Origin: Callaeas wilsoni
Taxonomy: Eukaryota > Chordata > Aves > Passeriformes > Callaeidae
NCBI GenBank assembly: GCA_013398955.1
Contig: VWPU01013462.1
Coordinates: 1 to 64,000 of the forward strand
Length of the DNA: 64,000 nucleotides
Reading direction: 5' to 3'
Shown here piece after piece: positions 48,396 to 59,634 of this stretch (within the stretch, counting starts at the first letter, position 1; every line of letters begins with the position of its first letter). Position numbers and translations under genes: made by a program. The notes under the pieces were generated by a model. It had not been told where the DNA came from. It made no database searches and was given only the letters and a program-made list of their open reading frames with translations.

Positions 48396-48640
48396 CAGAA
48401 TCCCAGACTGGTTGGGGTTAAAAGGGACCTTAAAACTCCTCTCGTTCCACCCCAGCCATGGGCAGGGACACCTTCCACCATCCCAGTGGTGGCTCCAAGC
48501 CCCCTCCAACCTGGCCTTGGACACTTCCAGGGATCCAGGGGCAGCCACAGCTTCTCTGGGCAACCTGACCCAGCATCTGAACACCCTGAGGCCTCCTCAG
48601 CCTCTCCCTTTTCCCCTCCATGGACACAATGCAATACTTG
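48396..48640 (-). repeat. CR1 LINE, 3' end
   Basis: 'cacagaatcccagactggtt', 'ccaccccagccatgggcagg' and 'ggatccaggggcagccacag' are the reverse complement of the common CR1 tail, continuing into 'ctgaggcctcctcagcc' farther inside the element. Confidence 0.92.
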
Positions 48641-50011
48641 TGCCTGGAATTTCCAGCAGGATAAAAGCATAACCCAGTCTTGCTAAGACACTTGTGTGAA
48701 CCAAACAGCAAGGTGCCCCTCCAAAAATTGTTTTTAAGACCATCTTATGCAAAATCCATGTTCTTCCAGTGCAATCTTTCCATAAGGGAAACAATAAGCC
48801 CTCAATAACTGTTTACGGTCAAACCTGTGCCCAATGGAGCTGTGCCAACTGCAGAAAAGGGGGCCCAGAGGAAGGGTAAACCCAGGGACCTCCGAGATCC
48901 TCCATCCCACAGCTCCTGCACAGGCAGGGAGAGCTGGGCTTGGGCTTCCACACGCTGGGCAGCGCAGTCCAGGTGTGACAAACACATCCTAACCCTCCCA
49001 CCACAAACTCAGCGTGGGGAAGCTGCTTCCCACCTCACCCAGCTTGCCTTACCCACCTGAGCTTAGAGGTTTCTCAGAAACTTTTGCCCTTTGCTGTAAG
49101 TGCAGACAGGAGTGCAGTAGCCAGAGCTTTGATCATTTTCTATTAAATACCAATTTAACGCACATTAGGGAATGCTAATTACATGAAAGATGTACATATG
49201 GAATAAACCCTAGGGCAGCATCACTGCCCCGGACAAACGCGCTCCTCCAAGTGCTGTGGGACTTTCCTGCAGCCAACTCATGGTGAGCCCAGAAGTGCTG
49301 AGTAACTCTCTGAATTGGGAGGAGAAGAGCTCGTGGACGGGAGTGAGCAAGTGAATGAAACCAGCCAGGACTGGAGGTGTTCTAGCAGCTCCGAGAATGG
49401 GAATATTGGAGGTTCTCCATGAAAGGATAGTGGAGCTGTTCCCATGGCAATGGAGAGAGTTGCCAGGCTGCGGGTGATGGGTTCTAATGTATGGTACGAG
49501 CCAGACGTGGCGAGGGATTGCAGACCAAGGACAACACTGATATTTTATACATATGCAATTTTTGATGAGTAAACCCAACGTGACTCCTTTGTTCCAGGGG
49601 AGAGAAGCTTTTCCCACAGAGAGAGACGTTACCAGGGTAAGAGCAGCGGAATAACTCATAACAGCTTACTCAGATCTGCAAGAAATGCTACAACATCCGA
49701 ACAAAAATAATACTTAACACTATGTAAGGTAGAAAAGCCAATGACTCGTGAGCTGAGAGCACAGCAGCTGATTCCCCAACTGTGACTAGTCACGAGCAGT
49801 AAGTTCTTTGACAAATGAGTCAAAAATATTTAGATTTTAGAGTAATTAAAGCCCAGTTTGGGAGGGCAGAGCCAGGTGGGAGCTGGCCATGCTGCTGAGG
49901 GACCCCTCCAGTGGCCACAGGATACAGGGGCACTGACCCCCCTCACAGCAGTGGGGCACCCTGAGATCCCCTGCAAAGCTGTTGGTGTTTCTCCTTCGCT
50001 CCTCAGCCTGA
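48641..50011. other. No gene recognised; possible degraded LTR
   Basis: From about 49150 to 49670 there is a TATA-like 'attttataca', an AATAAA at 49201 and an 'ataaca' end, which resemble an old LTR, but no target duplication or paired terminus could be defined. A 150-codon minus frame here has no recognisable features. Confidence 0.3.
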
Positions 50012-50252
50012 AGGTAGATTTAGATGAGGTATTAGGAAGGAATTGCTCCCTGGGAGGGTGGGGAGGCCCTGGCACAGGGTGCCCAGAGCAGCTGTGGCTG
50101 CCCCTGGATCCCTGGCAGTGCCCAAGGCCAGGCTGGATGGGGCTTGGAGCAACCTGGGACAGTGGAAAGTGTCCCTGCCCATGGCAGGGGTGGAATGAGA
50201 TGAGTTTTAAGGTCCCTTTTAACCCAAACCAGTCTGGAATTCTGTGATTCCA
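50012..50252 (+). repeat. CR1 LINE, 3' end
   Basis: 'ttagatgaggtattaggaag', 'cccctggatccctggcagtg' and 'ccagtctggaattctgtgat' with the tail 'tccaca'. Confidence 0.93.
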
Positions 50253-52747
50253 CAACTTCAGCCCAAAGGCACGGCCTCGGTGTTCTCCTGAAGAAGTTTG
50301 GTAGGAGCAGAGGTACCTATGAGGATCCTTCACATGTCCAAACACTGTCAGTAGAGCCCAGCAGCAGTCTGCAAACTCACTGTGGATTCCTAAGAGTTGG
50401 GAGCAATTAACAGCTGGGCTGTCACCCTGTTTGATAATCATCAGTACCCAGAGATAAGCCAATAAAATGTGTATGCAAGGTTATCTCATAACACAGGCAC
50501 AAACAGAGCTCACCTGCAGGCCAGAGCCTTGAGCTGCTCCCGCAGTTCTCCACTGCTCTGCAAATGGCTTTAATGAAGAGCCAGCACTCCTCAGAGACAG
50601 CCTGTCCCTGCTGCTGCTTTCTGCAACTCCACAGAAATGACAAGCGGGTGGAACCTGGGTGGAGGGGGTGGGAAAGGAGAAAAGTTCCCCAGCTTGAAGT
50701 GAGAGGGAAGCAGGACCTGGGGTGATGTCAGAGAGCCTGGAACTCAGGCGGGCTTTGAAGAGCAGGGAATGAAAAGCAGGGTCTGGGATCCAAAGCAGTT
50801 TTGGTGGGGCACAAACCCACGCAGAGGCGAAACTTGAAGCAGACACGGAAGGGATATAGCTGAGCTCCTGAGCAATGACATCTCATTCCTAAGCAGCAGC
50901 AAGGGCAGGTTTGAAATTCCTTTGTGAAACCAGGGTGGACATGAGGCCAAGCTCCTTTGTCCCAGGCTCAGTCCAGTTGATTGGGCTGGAATAAAAACCC
51001 AGAATAACTGAGTAGTCACCGAGCCCTTCCCTCCTCGCAAGCCCAGCTGCTGCAGCATTCCCATTGTTTGGGCTGTGTACTGCTGGAGCAGAGGCCCTGA
51101 GGAACAGGACTGTCCCTCTGCTCCCCAGGGCCTATTTTCCTCAGCCTGGATGTCAATCTAAGCCTCTTTACTGCTAAAGGGATTTTAAGAAACGGAGGTG
51201 GTAGGTGCCAGTTAATATTTATATTCATTGCAGCCCCAAGGGTCCCCTGTAACACCAATGATCACCTTCCTTCGGGCTCCTGGGAAGCATCATCCCGTTC
51301 TTCCACTTGGAATGTGGTGTGACTGACTAACAAACGGGGAAACCCACCTTCCTGAGGCTCACCATTGAGCCAGAACTCTCACAACCCCCAAGGTGTATCA
51401 CAAAAAGGCAGCAAGGACAGTTTTGTTACTGTAAATCAGGGCTGACCTAAACCTTGCTGCAATTTTTGGCTTTTTAGAAGGAACTCCTGAGCTTCACTGC
51501 AAAGACAGTGAACTGCATTTCCCTTTGCAGGGCCCAAAGGCTGCAGGTTCCCCCCAGCTACCAGGGTAGACACGTTCTGGAAACATCAAAACTCCCATAC
51601 ACAGGTCGAACTGAAAGAACAGGACAAGCAGCTCTTGCAAGAGGCCACGAGGTCATGGCCCAAAATTCCTGTGGCATCCAGAAGGTCCAGTGACCCCCCC
51701 AGGCAGAGTCACCATGAACACCTGCAAGTGCAAGTCCCTCTGCTTAGAGACAGCACTGGCCAAGGTGGATTGGAGGACCTGGGTCTGGTGTATCCAAATC
51801 CCCCCAGCACGACCCCGTTTGTTGCAGGGCTGTTTCCTGCATGTCCACAACCAAAGCCCATGAATGTTGTCCTGCTGGGTGTAGGTGAGATGGAAAACAG
51901 ACTCCCTTCTCTGCCCTTTGGCTGCTCTACAAGGAACCACCTGTAAAAATCCCTCTGCAGTTATGTGATTATTCAGCAGAGATTGAGCAGAGGCCACGGT
52001 GCTGGTTTGGAGAACGTGGGCTGGGAACACACCTGGCTCTGACCCACTGGACCAGATGTTTCGTCGTTGTTGCTAGCCAGGCTTCGTTTCACAAGTCACT
52101 GATGACACCTTGAACAATGTGTGAGCTCAGGGCAATAAACCACTGCAGCCACAGCCCCCTCCTTCCTCTCTCAGCACACCTGGGCTCCCTTCCTGTGCTC
52201 CCGTCCTTCCACATCTGGAAGGCGACAGGAGAGTGGACATAAACTGTCAGAGCAGCTCTCAGCCTTCACAGCAGACAGGAAAATGGAATTTCAGAGTTAA
52301 AAAGAACAAGGGGCATTGCAGAATCTGTCAGCTCCTTCCACAGGCTCATATGAGTCGATAATTAACAAAAGAAAGAACAGATGCTATGAGACACATTTCT
52401 TCTGAGGGTATTTACTTGCTTCTACCTACAACTCTGCCTGAAAAAGTGATAATATGAAACCACATTCTTAATCACTGGGTTGCTTTGTATCAGATTGGTA
52501 ATGATTCATCATCAGGATTTTGTACACATTTCACCACTTCTTTATTCTGTTAACCCTCATCAGGCAACTCAGCTTTGGCACAGCAAATTGATGCTGGCCT
52601 GAAGGAAAAAATTAATATTAAAACTCCAATAACAATTGTCTCCTGAGTCCTGGACTGGTTTTTTATGACAGCGGCACAAGAACCAGCATGGGTTTATTCT
52701 GGCTCAAGCTGGATGTCTGGTTGGTTACAGGAATTACCACAGGAATA
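50253..52747. other. No gene recognised
   Basis: Unique sequence. The AT-rich part at 52350-52640 is non-repetitive and might be conserved non-coding DNA. Confidence 0.4.
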
Positions 52748-52940
52748 TCTGAGGGTGCTGAGGCCCTGGCGCAGGGTGCCCAGAGAAGCTGTGGCTGCCC
52801 CTGGATCCCTGGAAGTGTCCAAGGCCAGGCTGGATGGGGCTTGGAGCAGCCTGGGACAGTGGGAGCTGTCCCTGCCCATGGCAGGGGTGGAATGGGATGA
52901 GCTTTAAGGTCCCTTCCAACGCAAACCCTGCTGATTGTTT
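52748..52940 (+). repeat. CR1 LINE, 3' end
   Basis: 'tctgagggtgctgaggccct', 'gcccctggatccctggaag' and 'ttaaggtcccttccaacgc'; the terminal tail is lost. Confidence 0.9.
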
Positions 52941-54168
52941 CTCACTTCCTTGCTGTAGAATGACCTTCACAGAAGCTGTTGAAGAAGGAAAGACCCAGAT
53001 TCTCACTCCTGGGCTGCTGTCTCCAACACAGGCAGGTGTGAGGCTGTGGTCTCCCAGTGCTGTTTTTCCCCTTCCCTGGGCCCAGACCCTGCTGATGAGG
53101 AGAAGCAGAGCACAGGCTCACCCCAGGGTAGCTCTGTCAGCCCAGGTGAGACACCTTTGCCCCTTGTGCAATTGTTTTGCAAGAAAAGGAAGCTGGTTTC
53201 ACTGCCTCCAGTTCAGCTTTGTCCTTCTCCTCAAACTCCCCTGGCAGGTCCAGCAGGCTCAAATCCACCCACACAGATGGTTCAGCTGCTTTTGTGAAGT
53301 TCTAATTCCAGCTGGACTGACCTTGTTATCTTTAGTGGTCTCCACATGCTGCTGGGTTCTCCTCAATTTGCTGATGGTCCTTTCTGCACCACAGGGAGCA
53401 AGAACAGGGAAGGGACTTGGGGAAGAGCAGGGAATGCACAGGATGGCCATGAACTGGAGCAACCACAGCACAGCAACCCTGTCTGATGTGTCCTCAGCAC
53501 TGACCCTGGCTGGAGCTGCCCTCAGTCCATGTTTTACACCCACCTGAAGCTCTGAGAAGCTGATTTGCCCCTTGTTTTTAATGCTGAGCCTGGCTCTGGC
53601 GGAAGGGGAGAGCTGGCAAGAACACCCATGCCTGGGGTTCAGAGCCATGAGGAAGGAGCTCAGTCCTTGTCAACAAAACAGCCTGGAGGGGAAATAAAGG
53701 TGAGAGAGCCAGGTGGAGAGAGCAGAGAGGTCACAGCAGGATCTATCAGAGCTGCAGGGACAAGGGCAGAAATACTTCCTCCTCTGCAAAGGTGATCCAT
53801 CAAGACACCTATCCACAGACAGCTGTAGGAACAGGGGCTTCTCAGTCACTGAGAGACTTCCCACTGCTGTACAGAAGGGAACATTGAGCAGCACCCGTGT
53901 GTCACCCTCAAAACTGGGATAAAGGCTGGAGGCTCCGGGCGGCCCCGTGCGCTCTGGCTCTGCCTCTGGAGAGACTCAGAGCACCCAAGGCTGTGGCACA
54001 GCCCTGCTCCACACAGGTGCTGCTGGGCGCCTCCGACCACACCTCCTGAGACAACTGAGACAGCCCCAGCGTGAGGAGAGCTCAAATAGCATTTAGAGCA
54101 GATAGAAACACCTTTAATCCACCTGCAGGCACAATCGGAGCTGTTCTCCACCCTCAAATGGCTGAATT
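52941..54168. other. No gene recognised
   Basis: A plus frame of 237 codons starts inside the CR1 and runs on; it has no domain I know and is probably chance. Confidence 0.4.
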
Positions 54169-54617
54169 ATGTTGAAAAAGGAATTAAATAACTAAGAAAA
54201 AACAGTATGCCAGCTGAAACCAGGACAGGAATAAAAAAAATTTTTAATGTCACTTCATTTTCTGGACTAGATGCAACTCTTCCAAAGTTGAAGATAGATA
54301 TTTGTCCCAAGGAGCTGGATGTTGAAAAAGGCATTAAATAACTAAGAAACACAAATATGCAGGCTGAAACCAGGACAGGAATTAACATGATTTTTCATGT
54401 CACTTCATTTTCTGGACTAGATGCAACTCTTCCAAAGTTGAAGACAGATATTTGTCCCAAGGAGCTGGATGTTGAAAAAGGAATTAAATAACTAAGAAAA
54501 AAAAATATGCCAGCTGAAACCAGGACAGGAATTAACATGATTTTTCATGTCACTTCATTATCTGGACTAGATGCAACTCTTCCAAAGTTGAAGACAGATA
54601 TTCGTCCCAAAGAGCTT
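54169..54617. repeat. 150-bp tandem repeat, three units
   Basis: Units starting at 'gttgaaaaaggaattaaata' (54171, 54321, 54471) share 'ccagctgaaaccaggacagg' and 'tggactagatgcaactcttc'. They differ by scattered substitutions. The sequence is AT-rich and non-coding, and unlike the GC-rich arrays nearby. Confidence 0.92.
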
Positions 54618-55399
54618 AGGATAAGGGGATCCTCTTTTACAGGGAAAGTCACAAACCGAATTCCCCACCATGCGCGACTCACCAGAATTAACCCAAAGCC
54701 GACTGCAAAGCCTGAATCTTGCAGCAGCTCAGCCAGAAAAGGCTCTTGGAGAGAGATAACTCAGTTTTCTGCTCCAGCCTTTGTCAGACACTCCTTCCAA
54801 TGTCCATCTTCCCTCCAGCCACCTGCACCACATCCCATTCATTGCTCCCAATCATTTTCCAGTGGGTCCGGTGCCCACAGCCCCAAGATCAGGGTGTTCT
54901 GCCAAGGAGCAGATGCTTTGGAGCATGGAGAAGTGTGAGGATGCCTGACAATGCCTTCAGTTGTCCAGTCCCCACCTCTTGTTATCCTGTAAGTCACAGC
55001 CTAACCGAGCCTGAAGAGCCTCACTGGGCTCTGAGCTCCTCTGATCCCTCAGGAAAGCCCACAGATTGCTCCAGCTGATCTGAATTCTTTGTAAAAATTC
55101 TCTCCCCAGTCAGGCACAGCAGGTTTGGGGAGAACACACGGTTTGTCCGTGTCACAGGGATCACAGCCCTGTTGTAAGGACAAAGTCGCACTTCTAAGCG
55201 CAAGCAGGGAGCGATTCCAGCTCCGCGTGTGCCAGCCCGGGAGGATTTCAGGGCTCTCAGGGCTGCACCACCCTCTAGTGCACACCCACAGCAGTGCCTG
55301 TGCTCGCAGCGTCCCCGCGGGGCCCTGTGCCGAAAGATTGGGGAAAAATCCCCTTATCCAGCCCGGCTGAACCTCCTCGGAGCTGTGCCGGCACCAGCC
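54618..55399. other. No gene recognised
   Basis: Unique sequence that becomes CpG-richer towards 55300; no exon supported. Confidence 0.4.
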
Positions 55400-55500
55400 C
55401 GGGGAGCAGAAGGGAGAGAACTCCTCTAAGTGAGAGCTGCAACATCAGCTGCGGGAGCAGAAGGGAGAGAACACCTCTAAGTGGGAGCTGCAGAGCAGAA
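55400..55500. repeat. Two copies of a ~51-bp unit
   Basis: 'gggagcagaagggagagaac' followed by 'cctctaagtg' and 'gagctgca' occurs twice in tandem next to the large C-rich array. Confidence 0.8.
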
Positions 55501-55539
55501 CCAAGGGGTATCCTGGCCCTGGCACATGGAAAAGCCACT

Positions 55540-57060
55540 GTCCTGCACCCCAGCACCCTCCACATCCAGCACCCTCCACCCCATCCCCCCAGATCCCTGG
55601 CATTCCAGCGCCCTGCACCCTGTAATCCCAGATCCCTGGTGTTCCATCTCCCTGCACCCCACACCCCTGGATCCCTGGAATCTCAGACGCGGCACATCCA
55701 GCACCTCACACTCCATATCCCCAGATCCCTGGAACCTGGATCGCTGGCCTTCCAGACCCTGCACGTGCAGCACCATGTAGCCCATATCCCTGGAACCTGA
55801 ATCCCTGGCATTCCAGCGCCCTGCACCCTGTAATCCCAGATCCCTGGTGTTCCATCTCCCTGCACCCCACACCCCTGGATCCCTGGAATCTCAGACGCGG
55901 CACATCCAGCACCTCACACTCCATATCCCCAGATCCCTGGAACCTGGATCGCTGGCCTTCCAGACCCTGCACGTGCAGCACCATGTAGCCCATATCCCTG
56001 GAACCTGAATCCCTGGCATTCCAGCACCTCACGCCCCATACCCCCAGATCCCTGGAACCTGGATCCCTGGCATTCCAGATGCTGCACATCCAGCACCTTG
56101 CACCCCACACCCCTGGAATCCCAGACTCTGCAGATCCAGCACCTCACACTCCATATCCCCAGATCCCTGGAACCCAGATCCCTGGCATTCCAGACCCTGC
56201 ACATCCAGCACCATGCACCCCACACCCCTGGATCCCTGGAATCTCAGGCTCTGCACATCCAGCACCTCACACCCCATATCCCTGGATCCCTGGAACCCAG
56301 ATCCCTGGCATTCCAGACCCTGCGCATGCAGCACCATGTACCCCATCTCCCTAGATCCCTGGAACCTGGATCCCTGGCATTCCAGCCCCCTGCAGCCTAT
56401 CATCCCAGATCCCAGGTGTCCCAGCACCCTGCACCCCACACCCCTGGATCCCTGGCACCCCAGCCCCTGCACACCCAGCATCCTGCACCCCACACCCCTG
56501 GATCCCTGGCACCCCAGCCCCTGCACACCCAGCATCCTGCACCCCACACCCCTGGATCCCTGGCACCCCAGCCCCTGCACACCCAGCATCCTGCACCCCA
56601 CACCCCTGGATCCCTGGCACCCCAGCCCCTGCACACCCAGCATCCTGCACCCCACACCCCTGGATCCCTGGCACCCCAGCCCCTGCACACCCAGCATCCT
56701 GCACCCCACACCCCTGGATCCCTGGCACCCCAGCCCCTGCACACCCAGCATCCTGCACCCCACACCCCCGGCTCCCTGGCACTCCAGCCCCTGCACATCC
56801 AGCATCCTGCATCCCATATCCCTGGATCCCTAGCACTCCAGCCCCTGCACACCCAGCATCCTGCACCCCACACCCCTGGATCCCTGGAACCCAGATTCCT
56901 GGCATTCCAGACCCTGGACCCTAGACTCTGCACATCCAGGTCCCTGCACCCCACACCCTCAGCTCCCTGGCACTCCAGCCCCTCCACATCCAGCATCCTG
57001 CACCCCACACCCCTGGATCCCTGGAATGCCAGGCCCTGCACCCCACTGCAGCCAGCTCAG
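55540..57060. repeat. Large C-rich minisatellite with 54-bp core and ~208-bp higher-order units
   Basis: At 56420-56780 nearly identical 54-bp units (cacccctggatccctggcac, cccagcccctgcacacccag, catcctgcacccca) repeat about six or seven times. Left of this the units are variable and form a higher-order repeat: 'cattccagcgccctgcaccc' recurs at 55601 and 55809. Each core unit holds GGATCC. The period is a multiple of three, so open frames of up to 327 codons appear on both strands and should not be annotated as proteins. Confidence 0.95.
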
Positions 57061-57672
57061 CTCCTGCCATGCAGAGGCTGACCTGCACAACAGGAGTTTG
57101 TGTAATTCCTGGCACGGGAGTGAAACCTTTCTCATCTCAAAACATGGAAGCAGAAGGAGATGCTCACTACTAAAAGTGTTTTCTGGAAATTGTCTGCTCA
57201 CATCCTTGAGCAGCACCAGGGTAGGAGAGCATGGACTGGCAGCCACTCCTTCTCAGCTGCCCAGCTCTCCCCTCATCAGCCAAACTTGCCATCAGCACAT
57301 GGAACGGCCAGTTCCTATTCTGGGATTCAGTTTCTTCATGGATGTAAAAAAAAACTGGAAAAAATCACCATTGTGTGTGACAGTTCTGCAGGTACAGGCC
57401 TGTACCAAGCAGTAAAAAATCATCATCCTGGATTACAAATTCCTGCTGCAGGAGAACACCATGACAGCCTTGGGATAAGGGGAACCTCAAGTGACCAAGA
57501 GAATCCCCAAAACAATCCTAAAATAACCTCCAAGTCTGAGCAGAGCAGGGGCCTGAGCAGGTTCATTGCCAAGGTCTGGCAGCAGCGTGGGATGTTATTT
57601 TGTCTAAGTTACCAGGACAGTTTAAACTGTTTGAAACCAAAACATTGCAAGAAAGACCCAATTGTTACACCC
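57061..57672. other. No gene recognised
   Basis: Unique sequence between two tandem arrays. Confidence 0.45.
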
Positions 57673-57825
57673 AGGTCCTGTTTCCAACAAATCCAGTACC
57701 AGAACTGCTGAGAGGCTCCCAAAGGTCCTGTTTCCAACAAATCCAGTACCAGAACTGCTGAGAGGCTCCCAAAGGTCCTGTTTCCAACAAATCCAGTACC
57801 AGAACTGCTGAGAGGCTCCCAAAGG
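57673..57825. repeat. 50-bp tandem repeat, three identical units
   Basis: Units starting 'aggtcctgtttccaacaaat' at 57673, 57723 and 57773 are identical over all 50 bases, so the array is young or homogenised. Confidence 0.96.
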
Positions 57826-58199
57826 CAACCCTGAGCCCAGAAGCTGCAGTGGAGACAAGGGGCACAAAGGAAATGTGGGCTACAGGACAGTGCACCTGTG
57901 TCAAACACAGACCTACCCCACCTTTCCTGTTCTCCCCCAGGATATCACAGGTTCCTGCTAAAAAGGAGAAATAAAGGACCAAGGTGATGAAAAGAGGGGA
58001 GTCACTGCCCTCACATAGCATTTCTGAACTCAGGAGGAAGAAAACCACACAGAAAGGGAGGGAGCAGCACTGGGGAGGGAGTTCCACCTCTACTTAACTA
58101 CCGTGTTTGTTTGGTTTTTTGGACACAGCTTCAGGAAACAGAAAAGTCTCCTGAGCATGACTTGGCACTCAGAGTGCTCAAGTCCCAGGAAACAAGGGC

Positions 58200-58300
58200 T
58201 GATGGGGGGGAAAAAGGAGGGAGGTTTAGGTTGGATATCAGGACAAGGTTCTTTCCACAGAGGGCGGTTGGGCACTCAACAGGCCCCTGCACACTCCAGC
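58200..58300 (+). repeat. CR1 LINE fragment
   Basis: 'ggtttaggttggatatcagg' with 'ttctttccacagagggcggt' is a short internal CR1 piece just upstream of a fuller copy. Confidence 0.65.
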
Positions 58301-58344
58301 TGAGGCAGCAGCAAAAGCAGAACTGGAACTGAAACAGTGACACA

Positions 58345-58742
58345 AGCGAGCCATGAAGAACAGGCCTGCCAGGCTGCAGAAGAGAAGCCTTGGGGTGGCC
58401 TAACTGCAGCCTTCCAGGGCCTGAAGGAGCCTTCAAGGGAGGTGGAGAGAGACTCTTTACAAGGGCCTGGAGGGAGAGGACACAGGGAATGGCTTCCCAC
58501 TGCCAGGGGGCAGGGATAGATGGGATATTGGGAAGGAATTGTTCCCTGTGAGGATGGGGAGGCCCTGGCACAGGGTGCCCAGAGAAGCTGGGGCTGCCCC
58601 TGGATCCCTGGCAGTGTCCAAGGCCAGGCTGGATGGGGCTTGGAGCAGCCTGGGATTGTGAAGGTGTCCCTGCCCATGGCAGGGGTGGGATTGGATGATC
58701 TGAAAGGTCCCTTCCAACACAGGTAATTTCTATGATTCTATT
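58345..58742 (+). repeat. CR1 LINE, 3' end
   Basis: One of the longer well-preserved CR1 tails here: 'tgcagccttccagggcctga', 'gggatattgggaaggaattg', 'cccctggatccctggcagtg', 'cccttccaacacaggtaatt' and tail 'tctatgattctat'. It lies downstream of NELFB. Confidence 0.95.
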
Positions 58743-59496
58743 TTTTCAAAAATTGAATTTCACTCCACCTACACTCAACCCCTACTGTCACTGAGGAACA
58801 TCACAGTCTTGTTCTCTGTAACTGGCTCCAGGACTCACTTCAAGCTACTCCTCTGGAGAAAAGCTGGGAGCAAAGGGGAGAAACTGGTTCGGTTTCTGGC
58901 TCTCTTTGTGAAAGCCCATCTGAGAAGAGGCTGTTGACTGCTGCTTGGGCTGGTGGCAGTGGTGGACACCTCTGAACAGTGCAGCACATCTTATCTTGTG
59001 CCACAAGAGCTGGAACCTCAAACAGGAACCGGTTTCAGTGGAGCTCATCTCCTCTGACTCTTCCTCCTCTTGAGCATCTTCTCCAGAGACCCCGAGGGGC
59101 AGACCAAGGCCAAAGAACGCCATGATCAGCCTCAGGAGCCCACACCACCTGCTCAGCCACACCAGGGCTCCACACCCACGGAGCAGAGTTTAAAAAGACA
59201 GGATGCCAAGCTTAAAAATAGGCGTTTTCTTTTCTTGCTTTTTAAAATGTACAGTCAGATTTTAAGTGGATCTACAAGAAGACACTCTGCTTACTGACAC
59301 TCTTTAAGAAAAGTAAGCCTTGCAATGCACTGCATACAGTTTTCTAACCAGCAAGAGCCAGTGAGTTGGGTGAACTGCAGCATTTCCTGAAGGAGCTTCA
59401 GTGGCTTTGTTTCTGTTTCCACCACGTGGGCAGAGACACTCAGAAGGCAGCACAGGCTCAGTTCCTCTCCCCTCAGTCCTGCCCTGCAGCCGCAGC
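58743..59496 (-). other. Probable NELFB 3' UTR
   Basis: Directly after the NELFB stop codon on the minus strand. No canonical AATAAA or ATTAAA was found on the minus strand between here and the CR1, so the end of the transcript is undefined. A 105-codon minus frame (58845-59162) is taken as chance. Confidence 0.45.
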
Positions 59497-59634
59497 TCAG
59501 CGTGAGGCTGGAGTGGGCACGGCGGGCAGGGGCAGCTCCATGGAGGGAGTCTCAGTCACTTCAGCCGGGCTGGGCTTGCGCAGCTCCAGTTTCTCACTGA
59601 GTTGGTTGTAAAGCTCCTTCACAGCTTCCCCGCT
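59497..59634 (-). CDS. NELFB: NELFB last exon
   Basis: Forty-five residues from SGEAVKELYNQ to TPASR, then TGA (59497-59499). The end is Pro-rich (SPAEVTETPSMELPLPAVP), as in the family. Confidence 0.95.
   Translation of the reverse strand, partial: SGEAVKELYNQLSEKLELRKPSPAEVTETPSMELPLPAVPTPASR

Noticed and set aside
49150..49670. Second LTR
   Set aside because: TATA-like and poly(A)-like motifs occur, but no paired TG...CA ends or target duplication could be defined.
55706..57081. Repeat-rich 'proteins' on both strands, up to 327 codons
   Set aside because: They are translations of the 54-bp C-rich array in several frames at once; no start, splice or domain evidence.
58845..59162. 105-codon minus frame with a signal-like start and acidic stretch
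   Set aside because: Lies in the likely NELFB 3' UTR; no splice, promoter or family evidence.
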